NCBI GenBank assembly: GCA_020638495.1
Contig: JACKIN010000017.1
Coordinates: forward strand, 1-64,000
Direction of reading: 5' to 3'
Source: Geminicoccaceae bacterium
Lineage (GTDB): Bacteria > Pseudomonadota > Alphaproteobacteria > Geminicoccales > Geminicoccaceae
Length of the DNA: 64,000 bases
Below are positions 8,791 through 17,407 of the stretch, in pieces. Every line of letters begins with the position of its first letter. The stretch's first letter is position 1. Both the position numbers and the translations under genes were made by a program. The notes beneath the pieces are model-generated. The model was not told the origin of the DNA, made no database searches, and saw only the letters and a program-made list of their open reading frames with translations.

Positions 8791-9288
8791 ATGCCGACCA
8801 ACCGATCGACGAAGGCCGGGCTCGCCCTGTCGTTCATGGCGCTCTTGGGGGCGGTGCCCGCCGTGGCCGAGGAAGCCGCCACCGATGCGCTTGCCGAGAC
8901 ACCCCAGGTCGATGTGGCGCCGGGAGCGGCGGAGCTGCCCCCCACCACCGGTGCCGTCTCGGTCACAAGCTTGCTCGAGCTCGACGTGGTGTCTGCCGAC
9001 GACGAGGAGCTCGGCGACGTCTACGACCTCGTCGCCGACCCGGAGGACGGCCTCCTGAAGTTCCTGGTCATCCAACGTGGCGGCGAGATTCTCGGCATTG
9101 ATATCGGCGTCGGGGCCGAGCGCGTGGCCGTTCCCTGGCACCGGGTCGAGATGCAGGAGGCGCCGCGGCGCCTGATCGTCGACTTCACCGCCAAGGAGAT
9201 CGAAGCCCTGCCCGACTGGGAGGGCGCGCGCACCGAGGGCGGTCTCGTCGGGGCGGCGCCGGTCGATGAGCCGAAAGGTGTGAACTGA
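8791..9288 (+). CDS. Exported PRC-barrel domain protein
   Basis: A 165-residue protein. The start is the ATG at 8791, chosen because GGGAG lies just upstream (8781-8785) and a signal peptide follows (residues about 1-25, hydrophobic core LALSFMALLGAVPAVA, cleavage likely after AVA). Residues about 50-80 are a Pro/Ala/acidic linker. Residues about 60-145 form a PRC barrel (SLLELDVVSADDEELGDVYDL, VAVPWHRVEM, LIVDFTAKEIEALPDW). Exported PRC-barrel proteins are common in alphaproteobacteria; their ligand is unknown. It is probably periplasmic. No functional link to neighbours is evident. Confidence 0.8.
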   Translation: MPTNRSTKAGLALSFMALLGAVPAVAEEAATDALAETPQVDVAPGAAELPPTTGAVSVTSLLELDVVSADDEELGDVYDLVADPEDGLLKFLVIQRGGEILGIDIGVGAERVAVPWHRVEMQEAPRRLIVDFTAKEIEALPDWEGARTEGGLVGAAPVDEPKGVN

Positions 9289-9380
9289 GGCAGTTACGGA
9301 TCGCAAGGCATCGGGGGCTTGACGCCTTGGGGCGATGCTCACAGAGGACAGAACCGACCCAGAATCCGGAGGATCGCCCA

Positions 9381-10142
9381 ATGTCGTTTGCCCGCTATCC
9401 GAGCCTCGATGACGTCGCCGTCCTGGTCACCGGTGGTGCTTCCGGCATCGGTGAGCAGATCGTCCGCGCCTTTGCCGAGCAGGGCAGCCGGGTGGGCTTC
9501 GTCGACCTGGACACCGACCGCGGCACGGCGCTGGCGGGCGAGTTGCGCGATGCCGGTGCCAAGGTACATTTCGAGACCTGTGACCTGCGTGACATCGAGG
9601 CCCTGAAACGGGCATTCGCCGCGGTCGAGGCGGCCCAGGGTCCTACCACGGTGCTGGTCAACAACGCCGCGCGCGACGACCGGCATGGCTGGCAGGACGT
9701 GACGCCGGAGTACTTCGACGAGCGCATCGCCACCAATCTCCGCCACATGTTCTTCGCCATCCAGGCGGTTGCACCCGGCATGATCAAGGCCGGCAAGGGC
9801 TCGATCATCAACTTCGGCTCGAACTCGTGGTGGGAGGCGGGCGGCGGGTTTCCCGTCTACACCCAGGCCAAGGCGGCCGTGCACGGCCTGACCCGCGGCA
9901 TGGCCCGCGACCTCGGCCAGCACCGGATCCGGGTCAACACGGTGGTGCCGGGCTGGATCATGACCGAACGGCAGAAGACGCTCTGGGCGACACCGGAGGC
10001 GCTCGAGAAGCACCGCCAGCGGCAATGCCTGCCGGACCTGATCCAGCCGGTCTATCTGGCCCGGATGGTGCTCTTCCTCGCCTCCGACGATGCGGCGATG
10101 TGCACCGCCAACAACTACATGGTCGAAGCCGGCTCGATCTGA
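9381..10142 (+). CDS. SDR family NAD(P)-dependent oxidoreductase, sugar 1-dehydrogenase type
   Basis: A 253-residue classical short-chain dehydrogenase. The ATG at 9381 has CGGAGG about 8 bases upstream. The cofactor motif is TGGASGIG near the N-terminus, with an aspartate after beta-2 (FVDLDTD) favouring NAD. The catalytic serine is in NFGSNSWWEAG and the active-site pair is YTQAK. The C-terminal region (NTVVPGWIMTERQ, MCTANNYMVEAG) resembles bacterial aldose 1-dehydrogenases such as L-arabinose or D-galactose dehydrogenases; this substrate class is from family memory and is not proven. It converges with the ABC ATPase gene, 21 bp apart, so it may serve the sugar-type uptake systems next door. 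Confidence 0.8.
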   Translation: MSFARYPSLDDVAVLVTGGASGIGEQIVRAFAEQGSRVGFVDLDTDRGTALAGELRDAGAKVHFETCDLRDIEALKRAFAAVEAAQGPTTVLVNNAARDDRHGWQDVTPEYFDERIATNLRHMFFAIQAVAPGMIKAGKGSIINFGSNSWWEAGGGFPVYTQAKAAVHGLTRGMARDLGQHRIRVNTVVPGWIMTERQKTLWATPEALEKHRQRQCLPDLIQPVYLARMVLFLASDDAAMCTANNYMVEAGSI

Positions 10143-10163
10143 GGACGGGGTCGCGGCAGGGCC

Positions 10164-11222
10164 CTATCCGCCGGCCGCGATCTTCTCGCCTGTCCCGGCA
10201 TCGAAGAGGCAAAGCTTGGCACGGTCGATGGCGATGCCGACAGCGGTGCCGGCGCGGACGTCGTAGTTCTTGTCCATCTTGACCACGACCGGTGCCTTGC
10301 CGACCTCGCAGGTGACGATGGTCTCGTTGCCGGTGAGCTCGCAGGCGAAGACCCTGGCCTGCAGGTCGGCGGCATCCGGCGACACGATCTGCGCGTCCTC
10401 GGGACGAAAGCCGAAGACGGCTTCGGACCGTGGAGCATAGTTGCCGACCGCCACCCTGCCCTCCGGCAGGACGAAGCTGCCGTCCTCGATCGGCCCGGTC
10501 AGCGTGTTCATCGGCGGCGAGCCGATGAAGCCGGCAACGAAGAGATTTGCCGGGTTGTCGTAGATCTCGCGCGGGGTCGCGATCTGCTGGACCACGCCCT
10601 GGTTCATCACCGCGACGCGGTGGGCGAGGGTCATCGCCTCGATCTGGTCGTGGGTGACGTAGATGGTGGTGATGCCGAGCTCCTCCTGCAAATGCTTCAG
10701 CTCGGCGCGCATGTAGCTGCGCAGCTTGGCATCGAGGTTGGAGAGCGGCTCGTCCATGAGAAAGACGCTCGGCCGCCGGACGATGGCGCGGGCCAGCGCC
10801 ACGCGCTGCCGCTGGCCGCCCGAGAGCTGCCGGGGAAAGCGATCCAGGTAGTCCTCGAGATGGACCTTCTCCGCGGCGGCCCGGATCTGGGTCTCCTGCT
10901 CCGCCTTCGGCACGCCGCGCAGCTTCAGGGGATAGCCGATGTTCTTCGCCACCGTCATGTGCGGGTAGAGCGCGTAGGACTGGAAGACCATCGCCACATC
11001 GCGATATTTCGGCAGCACCTGGGTGACGTCCCGCTCGCCGATGGCGATCCGCCCCGACGTGACCGATTCGAGGCCCGCGACCATCCGCAGCGCTGTTGTC
11101 TTGCCGCAGCCCGACGGCCCGAGCAGCACGAGGAACTCGCCGTCTTCGATCTCGAGGTCGAGGCCCTTGACCACCTGGACCGCGCCGAACGACTTGAAGA
11201 TGTTGGAGAGGGTGACGCGCAT
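10164..11222 (-). CDS. Sugar ABC transporter ATP-binding protein (UgpC/MalK type)
   Basis: A 352-residue ATPase of the MalK/UgpC class, which powers sugar-type importers at the cytoplasmic face. Walker A GPSGCGKT is at residues 35-42, the signature LSGGQRQR at 133-140 and Walker B VFLMDEPLSNLDAK from 153. A C-terminal regulatory OB-like domain (GFRPEDAQIV onward) is present. It is the last gene of a leftward run starting at 20926. Eight bases separate it from the preceding permease. It is the only ATPase in that run, although the run has two binding proteins and four permeases, so it probably serves both transporters, as UgpC/MsmK-type ATPases can. Confidence 0.93.
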   Translation of the reverse strand: MRVTLSNIFKSFGAVQVVKGLDLEIEDGEFLVLLGPSGCGKTTALRMVAGLESVTSGRIAIGERDVTQVLPKYRDVAMVFQSYALYPHMTVAKNIGYPLKLRGVPKAEQETQIRAAAEKVHLEDYLDRFPRQLSGGQRQRVALARAIVRRPSVFLMDEPLSNLDAKLRSYMRAELKHLQEELGITTIYVTHDQIEAMTLAHRVAVMNQGVVQQIATPREIYDNPANLFVAGFIGSPPMNTLTGPIEDGSFVLPEGRVAVGNYAPRSEAVFGFRPEDAQIVSPDAADLQARVFACELTGNETIVTCEVGKAPVVVKMDKNYDVRAGTAVGIAIDRAKLCLFDAGTGEKIAAGG

Positions 11223-11229
11223 CCTGATC

Positions 11230-12276
11230 CTAGCCCTTGACGGCGCCGACCAGGAGGCCGCGCGCGATGTGCTTCTGCAGGACGGTCGCGATGACCACGA
11301 CAGGGGCGATCATGACGACGATCAGGACCGACATGTTCCACCATTGCGGCCCGCGGGTGGTGTTCTGCGCCGAGACCAGGACCGGCATGGTCTGCGCGTT
11401 CGCGTTGGTGAGGAAAAGCGCCAGCAGATACTCGTTCCAGGCCAGGATGAGGACGAGGAGGAAGGTGGCGACGAGGCCGGAGCGGACCAGCGGCAGGGCG
11501 ATCGTGAAGAACACCCGGAACTTCGAGGCGCCGTCGATCTCCGCACTCTCCTCGAGATCGACCGGGATGGCGGCGAAGAAGTCGCGGGTCAGCCAGACGA
11601 CGATCGGCAGGTTGACGGCGGCATAGGTCGCGACCAGGGCGAGCTGCGTGTCGAGCAGCCGGAGCTGCTGGAACATGATGTAGATCGGCAGCACCGCCAC
11701 GATCGGCGGCATGATGCGATTGGAGATGATCCAGAATTCGATGTCGCGATTGCCGAGCGCCAGCCTCGCCCGGTGCGTCAGGGTGAAGACCGCGAGGATG
11801 AAGATGACGACCGCCGAGCCGAGCGCGATCGGCCAGGGCACGCCCAGAGTCACCACCGCGGCGACGGTGGCCGCGAGGAGCAGGAGGAAGGTCACGACGG
11901 TCGCGAGCTTCACCTCGAGCCGCGTGCGGACCAGGGCATAGGCCGCGAGCGCACCGACTACCACGCCGACGACTGTGCTGCCGAGCGCTGCCACGATCGA
12001 GTTGATGTAGGGTCCGAGCGTGTTGTTCTGCAGCAGCATGAAGTCCCACGCGTGCAGCGACGGCGTGAAGTCGACGAACGGGATGTAGAAAGGCCCGTTG
12101 TCGACATCCCCGGACTGCTTGAACGACGTGATCAGCACCCAGTAGAGCGGCACGAGGACGACCAGGGACCAGAAGACCAGGAGAACGTAGGTCATGAACT
12201 TCGGCACCGGCGCCTGGCGCTCGAGCGACTCGGGCTCGAACAGGCGCTGGCGGAGCGAGCGGCGGTCGCCGTTCAT
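11230..12276 (-). CDS. Carbohydrate ABC transporter permease (MalG type) with extra membrane pair
   Basis: A 348-residue inner-membrane permease. The ATG at 12276 overlaps the stop of the upstream permease (ATGA), so the longer open frame upstream is an artefact. The first TM (YVLLVFWSLVVLVPLYWVL) and the cytoplasmic EAA loop, here EESAEIDGASKFRVFFTIALP, are typical of MalG-like subunits. Unusually, about 50 residues containing two hydrophobic spans (VVTFLLLLAATVAAVVTL and IALGSAVVIFILAVFTL) are inserted between the AYALVRTR segment and the conserved NRIMPPIVAVLPIY helix. MalG-like proteins usually have about 280 residues and six TMs; this one should have eight. The partner permease also carries an insertion. 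Confidence 0.88.
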   Translation of the reverse strand: MNGDRRSLRQRLFEPESLERQAPVPKFMTYVLLVFWSLVVLVPLYWVLITSFKQSGDVDNGPFYIPFVDFTPSLHAWDFMLLQNNTLGPYINSIVAALGSTVVGVVVGALAAYALVRTRLEVKLATVVTFLLLLAATVAAVVTLGVPWPIALGSAVVIFILAVFTLTHRARLALGNRDIEFWIISNRIMPPIVAVLPIYIMFQQLRLLDTQLALVATYAAVNLPIVVWLTRDFFAAIPVDLEESAEIDGASKFRVFFTIALPLVRSGLVATFLLVLILAWNEYLLALFLTNANAQTMPVLVSAQNTTRGPQWWNMSVLIVVMIAPVVVIATVLQKHIARGLLVGAVKG

Positions 12277-13412
12277 GATTCGAGCCGGCGTGATGGTCGG
12301 ACCACGAAGTTGAAGAAGGTGATGCAGACCACGGTCGAGACGAAGAGCAGCATGTAGCCGACCGCTGCCGAAGCGCCCAGATCCTGCGTCCGCCAGGCGA
12401 TGAAGGCGTGGAGCGTCATGGATTCCGTGGCGAGGCCCGGGCCGCCGCCGGTCAGCACGTTGGGCAGGTCGATGATCTTGAAGGCCTCGATCAGGCGGAT
12501 CAGGACCACCGTCCCGGCAACCGGGGCTATCGCCGGCCAGGTGATGTCGCGAAAGATCTGCAGGCCGCCGGCGCCGTCGATCCGCGCCGCCTCGACCTGG
12601 TCGCGCGGCTGGTTCTCGATGGCCGCTAGCAGCACGATGAACATGAACGGCGTCCACTGCCAGGTGTCGCCGACCAGCACCATGAGGCGGGCCGACCAGG
12701 CCTCGGTCGCCCAGGACCATTCACCGACGCCGAACGAGCGGACGAGCGGCGCGAACGGCCCCTTCTGCATGTCCGCCAGCATCCGGAAGGTGTAGGCGAT
12801 GCCGACCGGAGTCACCATCAGCGGCACGAAATAGAGCACGCGAAAGAAATTGCGGCCGCGGATCGGCTGGGCGCAGAGCAGGGCGAGCCCGAGGCCGAGG
12901 AGGAACTGCACGGAGACGCCGATCACGACATAGAGCAGGGTGGTGACGAGCGTGCCGGGGACGCCGCTCGTGGCGAGCGTCGCCACGGCGACGAGGACGA
13001 GGCCCATTGTCAGGCTGACGGAGATCAGCCGCCCGACGATGCCGACGACCGTGACGCTGCCCCCTCTCAGATAGCGCGCCATGCAATAGAGCAGGGCGAT
13101 GGCCGCCAGCGCCACCAAGCCCCAGGCGACCGGGCCGAAGGCGCCGAACGTGCCGAGGAAATGGTACTGCTGAGAGCCGGTGAGCAATTTGCGGAAATTG
13201 CCGAGCCCGATGAACTTGAGCGTGAAGCCACCGGGCGCCAGGGCAAAACGCGACAGGGCCAGATAGGCGGAGATGATCAGCGGGAAGATCGCGAAGCAGA
13301 GCAGGATGACGACCGCCGGCAGGACCATGAGGCGGCCGGCATGCCGGTCGAGCCGCTCGCCCCATCCCGGCCGCGGGACGGTGTCGACGGCCGTCTCGGC
13401 GAAAGCTGTCAT
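12273..13412 (-). CDS. Carbohydrate ABC transporter permease (MalF/UgpA type) with extra membrane pair
   Basis: A 379-residue permease, longer than the usual 290-310. After the first TM (LPAVVILLCFAIFPLIISAYLA) and the family segment FIGLGNFRKLL, an insertion of roughly 80 residues adds two hydrophobic spans (VAWGLVALAAIALLYCMA and ISVSLTMGLVLVAVATLA) before the conserved VVIGVSVQFLLGLGLALL helix. The EAA loop is QVEAARIDGAGGLQIFRDI. The C-terminal segment LPNVLTGGGPGLATESMTLH is typical for sugar permeases. It lies 81 bp downstream of its binding-protein gene, with a stem-loop in the gap, and overlaps the next permease by four bases. Confidence 0.88.
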   Translation of the reverse strand: MTAFAETAVDTVPRPGWGERLDRHAGRLMVLPAVVILLCFAIFPLIISAYLALSRFALAPGGFTLKFIGLGNFRKLLTGSQQYHFLGTFGAFGPVAWGLVALAAIALLYCMARYLRGGSVTVVGIVGRLISVSLTMGLVLVAVATLATSGVPGTLVTTLLYVVIGVSVQFLLGLGLALLCAQPIRGRNFFRVLYFVPLMVTPVGIAYTFRMLADMQKGPFAPLVRSFGVGEWSWATEAWSARLMVLVGDTWQWTPFMFIVLLAAIENQPRDQVEAARIDGAGGLQIFRDITWPAIAPVAGTVVLIRLIEAFKIIDLPNVLTGGGPGLATESMTLHAFIAWRTQDLGASAAVGYMLLFVSTVVCITFFNFVVRPSRRLES

Positions 13413-13446
13413 GAGGGCTCGTGCATCGACCGGAGAACGGGCGGCT

Positions 13447-13479
13447 CCGGGTCCGGCACGACGAGCGCACTGGACCCGG
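13447..13479 (-). promoter_or_regulatory. Stem-loop between binding-protein and permease genes
   Basis: A perfect 8-bp inverted repeat, CCGGGTCC (13447-13454) and GGACCCGG (13472-13479), lies in the 81-bp gap between the solute-binding protein stop and the permease start. In ABC operons a hairpin at this place often protects the upstream message or partly terminates, so that binding protein is made in excess over membrane subunits. No T-tract is visible. The loop of 17 nt is fairly long. Confidence 0.5.
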
Positions 13480-13493
13480 TTGTCGCCGACCGA

Positions 13494-14960
13494 TCAGTTG
13501 GCGCCGATGGTGGCCCGATAGATTTCGAGCTGCTCGTCCACACCGATCTCGTCGTTCAGCTCGTTCCAGCCATTCGCGACCGCCTGGACGGTCGCCTCCT
13601 TGTCGATCTCACCCGCGAGGAAGCGCGAGATCGCCTCGTCGAGCACGACCTGCTGGTACTTCTGGTTCTGCGGGATGCGCAGATCGAGGATCATGTTCGG
13701 GCTGTTCATGCTGTCGTTGATGGCGCCGAGATAGACCGCGGCCTCCTCTTCGGTCATGCCGGCGTTCTTCCACAGATCGCTGAAGGAGAGCTGCGAGGTG
13801 CGATAGGGGTTGAACCCGGTGCCGCCGACGGTGACGTCCTGGTTCGACTGGGCCGGCTGCGTCATGTACGAGAAATACGCGAAAGCCGCGTCCTTCACCT
13901 TGTCGTCGGCTGCGGCGTTGATGCCGCCGCCCCAGCCGCCGAAGGCCGCGAACGGCGCATGGTTCACGCCGTCGATGGCATAGGGGCAGTTGTCTGCCGT
14001 GCAGGCCTCGAGCTCGCCGGTCTCCCAGTTCACCACTTCCGTCGAGCCCGGCATGATGGCCGCACCCCACTTGCCGATGACCTTGGAGTTCACCGGGTCG
14101 ATCGAGATCGTGCCGACGTCACCCCAATCGAGATTGAGCGCGCAACGGCCGGAAGCGAAAAGGGGGCGGGTGTCGGAGACGTCGAGGTTCAACTCGTCCG
14201 GCGGGCCGTACTTGGTCGATTCGCTGAGGAAATCGAGCGCCTTGCGGAAGCCCTCGTTATCCACCAGAGGCGTCATGTCGGCCGTGTTGAAGAACGCGCC
14301 CTGGCTCGTCCCCTTGGACTGGGTCATCGAGCCGACGACGTCCATCACGAACCAATAGCTCTGGGCATTGCGCTTCTTGGCGATGCACGAGCCGAAATCG
14401 GGGGTGCCATCGCCGTTCATGTCCTTGCCGTGCAGGGCCTTCGCGACCTCGAGATACTCGTCCCATGTGCGCGGCACCTCGAGCCCCGCCTCCTCGAGCA
14501 GGTCCTTTCTGTAGTACATCATGTGAAAATCGCCATCGAGCGTGATCATGTAGATGCTGCCGGCGTACTTCTCCGAGAAATCGCGGAAAAAGGCACCCAC
14601 GTCGTCCTGCTCGATCGCCGGATCGGCCTCTACCCGCGCGGTCAGGTCCTCGAGATAGCCGCCGGCGATGTAGTCGACCATCCACTGCGGGGCGAAAACC
14701 GCGGCGTCGACGGAGTTGGTGCCGCTCGCCCAGTCGGTCAGGATCTTCTGGTAGAGATCCGAGAACGGCACGGCGATGACGTTGATCTTCGCGCCGGTGA
14801 GCGCCTCGAACTCCGGTGCCCGCCGCTGCAGCGGCTCCTGGATGGCACCGGTCTGGGTCATGACATTGACGGTGACCCCGTCGAACTCGCCCGCTGCCTG
14901 GGCAATGCCCATGCCGCCGAGCAGACAAAGCGCCGAGGCGCCGGCCAGCAGATGTCGCAT
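13494..14960 (-). CDS. Extracellular solute-binding protein, sugar type
   Basis: A 488-residue periplasmic binding protein of the family-1 sugar class. The ATG at 14960 has GGGGAGG upstream and gives a clean signal peptide (MRHLLAGASALCLLGGMGIAQAAG without the last residues; cleavage near AQA). The frame is open further upstream but lacks a signal. Mature features fit the family: VNVMTQTG at the start, FSDLYQKILTDWASG, and MMYYRKDLLEEAGLEVPRTW. The ligand cannot be read from the sequence. Position between an amidohydrolase gene and its own permeases suggests that the substrate of that enzyme, or a related amide, could be the cargo; this is inference. Confidence 0.87.
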   Translation of the reverse strand: MRHLLAGASALCLLGGMGIAQAAGEFDGVTVNVMTQTGAIQEPLQRRAPEFEALTGAKINVIAVPFSDLYQKILTDWASGTNSVDAAVFAPQWMVDYIAGGYLEDLTARVEADPAIEQDDVGAFFRDFSEKYAGSIYMITLDGDFHMMYYRKDLLEEAGLEVPRTWDEYLEVAKALHGKDMNGDGTPDFGSCIAKKRNAQSYWFVMDVVGSMTQSKGTSQGAFFNTADMTPLVDNEGFRKALDFLSESTKYGPPDELNLDVSDTRPLFASGRCALNLDWGDVGTISIDPVNSKVIGKWGAAIMPGSTEVVNWETGELEACTADNCPYAIDGVNHAPFAAFGGWGGGINAAADDKVKDAAFAYFSYMTQPAQSNQDVTVGGTGFNPYRTSQLSFSDLWKNAGMTEEEAAVYLGAINDSMNSPNMILDLRIPQNQKYQQVVLDEAISRFLAGEIDKEATVQAVANGWNELNDEIGVDEQLEIYRATIGAN

Positions 14961-15079
14961 GATGTCTACCTCCCCTTTTCTTGATCCGCGGTCGCCAACG
15001 GCTTTTCGGCCCATTGCTCCGACCCTGGTCGAACACTAGCCATTCGCCCGAACGGCAGCAATCACCATGGCTGCCTGAC

Positions 15080-17344
15080 CTATGCCCCGGCCTCTGGCCT
15101 ACCGGGCCAGGGCAACGGCTCTTCTGCAGCGAAGCGGCGAAGCACGTTGGTCGTCAGTCGGGCGACATTGTTGTCGAAGCCGTTCCAGCCCAGTGAGCCG
15201 GCAAAGGCAATCGAGCCGGTCGACCAGACGGCCCCGCCGTTGGGCGTCTCGAAGAAGGTGATGTCGGCGTGGATCTCGGGGTTGATGATGGCATCCGTGG
15301 CGCCGTGCGGAATGAGCACCTCCTCGGCGACCACCTCGTAGGTGTTGGAGTGGTTCTCGCTTTGGGCCACGACCAGCGCGTGCGGCGGGGTGCCGAGCCG
15401 CGCATCGACGGCATCGATCTCGAGCCCGGCGGCACCGCCCTGCAGGATGCCGAAATCGCCGATCAGCTCATCCTCGATGCCGTCGAACATCCAAGCCGCC
15501 CGGGGGTCGGCGGCGGCGTCGGTGCGACGGTAGTAGCTGCACTTGTCGAAGCCCTGGCTGATGAAGCCGACACCGACCAACTTCTGCGGTGCCCGCGAAT
15601 TGCGCCGCCAGAGGCCGCCATACTCGCCGGTGAAGCTGTGATGGTACTCGCCCGGCAGGGCATCCCAGGCACGCACACCGCCTTCGGCCCGGCGCACCTC
15701 GATCACCCCGTCGCGCGTCGGGTGGTGGGCAATGCGCCAGTAGAAGCCGTTGCCGCCCATGTACATCAGCCGGCCGCCACGGCGCAGATAGGCCTGGAAG
15801 GCGTCGAGCATGTCGAGCGAGTCGTACTCGGGATGGGAGCCGGTGATCACCACGTTGTAGGGTGCGAGGAGGCCCATGCCCTCCTCGTGCAGCTGCTCCT
15901 CGGTGATGACGTCGTAGTCGCCGCCCAGATGCTCGAGCCAATCGATGATGCAGAGGTCGAGATTGAAGTTCCAATGGCGGCCGGTCGGGCGGAAATTGTG
16001 CACCGGGCGATGCCGGCTGGCATAGGCGACGCCGGTGCCGTCGCTGTGCCGGTCATAGGTCGAGAGACCCATCGCCGGGTACTCGAACAAGAGGGAATCG
16101 ATCTCGTCCATGACCGTCACCCGGCCCTGGTAGACCTCGGTGGCGCTCGAGAGAAAGCGTCCCTTGTTGTTGAGATAAACGGTGTAGGTTGCCGTCGACG
16201 CGATGAACGCGACCTTCGAGCGCGCCTCGCCCTTGGGCGGGCTGACGAAGAACGGCACCCAGAAGACGAAGTCGCCGGCAGTCAGCTTCGCCGCATAGAC
16301 GCCCGAACGCTGTGCTGAAGTGACCTCGAAGCTGAAGTCCACCGTCCAGCAGGCGTCGACGATATCGTCGTCGTGGAAATGGATGGCGCCATACTGCTCG
16401 GGTGCCTGGGTCCAGTCGTTGATGCAGCCGGTCCAGTTGTGCCCGTGGACGGCCCGGGTCGGCAGGTTGACGATGGTGCCATGCAGGCGGTTCGGCCCGG
16501 TGTCGATGATCGCCTCGCCGCCGATGTCCAGGGAGAAGTCCCAGGCCGCGACGAGCTCGTGCTCGATGGCGGCAGGCCCCGTCTCGCCCATCAGCTCGGC
16601 GATGCCGGCGTGGTCGAGAGCACCCTCGACGATGCGCGGCCGGTCGATGCGGCCATTGAAGTGCTGGGCGAACTGCAGACCGCCCCAGGCCGAGGGCCCC
16701 GCTGTCTCGCCATTCTGCCAGGCAGCGAAGGTGAGCGGGTTCATCGAACGGGTGCTCGGGCACCCGCGTTCGGCGCTGCGTGCGATCGGTCGATCGAGAT
16801 CGAAGCCATGGCGGGAGACCGGTTCCTGCCAGATCGCCATGCGGCCACTCTGGCTGTCAAAGGTGCCGGCCACACGATACCAGCGCCAGGCACGCATCGG
16901 CTCGCCAGTAGCGAGCGTCACCTCGGTGCCACGGCCCGCGCCGAGGCGCAGCACGAGACTGCCCTGCTCGTCGAGCTCGAGCCCGAAGCCGGTGCGGCTC
17001 GCTTCGCACCAGTTGCCGAAGAGCGCCTGGCGGCCCTTCGAGGGCGTGGTCGGCATGACGTAGGCCACGAGCGTGGCGGCCTCGAGCCGCTCCAGGCACG
17101 GGTGGCCAGTCACCACGGCGAGCGAGCCGATCGGCAGGGCCTGCTCGCGGCCCGCATAGCGGCCGTTGACGTCCGAGGCAACAGGCTCCGGCTCGAACGG
17201 CGTGGCGAGCGGGCCAGCCTCGGGTTGCTTCAGTCGGACGATCTCGGCCGCGTAGCTCTCGGCGCCAATGCAGCTCACCATGAAGTTCACGGTGTCGCCC
17301 GGCCTGACGCTCCAACGATCGCAGTAGCCCATGATTCGAGTCAT
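15080..17344 (-). CDS. N,N-dimethylformamidase large (beta) subunit-like protein
   Basis: A 754-residue protein matching the N,N-dimethylformamidase beta-subunit family in length and architecture. Residues about 1-60 form a beta domain (IMGYCDRWSVRPGDTVNFMV). Residues about 100-175 resemble a LamG/concanavalin insertion (GTFDSQSGRMAIWQ). Then comes the large catalytic region, with FHDDDIVDACW, VAFIASTATYTVYLN, STYDRHSDGTG, SHPEYDSLD (H504-P-E506-Y507), GRLMYMGGNGFYWR and ETPNGGAVWSTGSI. Characterised members hydrolyse dimethylformamide to dimethylamine and formate at a mononuclear iron held by two tyrosines and a glutamate; E506 and the tyrosines of TATYTVY are candidates, but no alignment was run. 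The true substrate may be another amide. A small gene that may encode the alpha subunit lies 63 bp upstream. A paralogue lies at 47634-49817. Confidence 0.82.
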   Translation of the reverse strand: MTRIMGYCDRWSVRPGDTVNFMVSCIGAESYAAEIVRLKQPEAGPLATPFEPEPVASDVNGRYAGREQALPIGSLAVVTGHPCLERLEAATLVAYVMPTTPSKGRQALFGNWCEASRTGFGLELDEQGSLVLRLGAGRGTEVTLATGEPMRAWRWYRVAGTFDSQSGRMAIWQEPVSRHGFDLDRPIARSAERGCPSTRSMNPLTFAAWQNGETAGPSAWGGLQFAQHFNGRIDRPRIVEGALDHAGIAELMGETGPAAIEHELVAAWDFSLDIGGEAIIDTGPNRLHGTIVNLPTRAVHGHNWTGCINDWTQAPEQYGAIHFHDDDIVDACWTVDFSFEVTSAQRSGVYAAKLTAGDFVFWVPFFVSPPKGEARSKVAFIASTATYTVYLNNKGRFLSSATEVYQGRVTVMDEIDSLLFEYPAMGLSTYDRHSDGTGVAYASRHRPVHNFRPTGRHWNFNLDLCIIDWLEHLGGDYDVITEEQLHEEGMGLLAPYNVVITGSHPEYDSLDMLDAFQAYLRRGGRLMYMGGNGFYWRIAHHPTRDGVIEVRRAEGGVRAWDALPGEYHHSFTGEYGGLWRRNSRAPQKLVGVGFISQGFDKCSYYRRTDAAADPRAAWMFDGIEDELIGDFGILQGGAAGLEIDAVDARLGTPPHALVVAQSENHSNTYEVVAEEVLIPHGATDAIINPEIHADITFFETPNGGAVWSTGSIAFAGSLGWNGFDNNVARLTTNVLRRFAAEEPLPWPGRPEAGA

Positions 17345-17407
17345 TGATCTCTTCAGTCCAGCGAGCGGCTCAACACCGTCTTGAGAACAGGCTTCTCCAA
17401 CGCTTCG

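Noticed and set aside
13161..14984. 607-codon plus-strand open frame opposite the sugar-binding protein gene
   Set aside because: No recognisable motif and opposite to a clear binding-protein gene with signal peptide and ribosome site.
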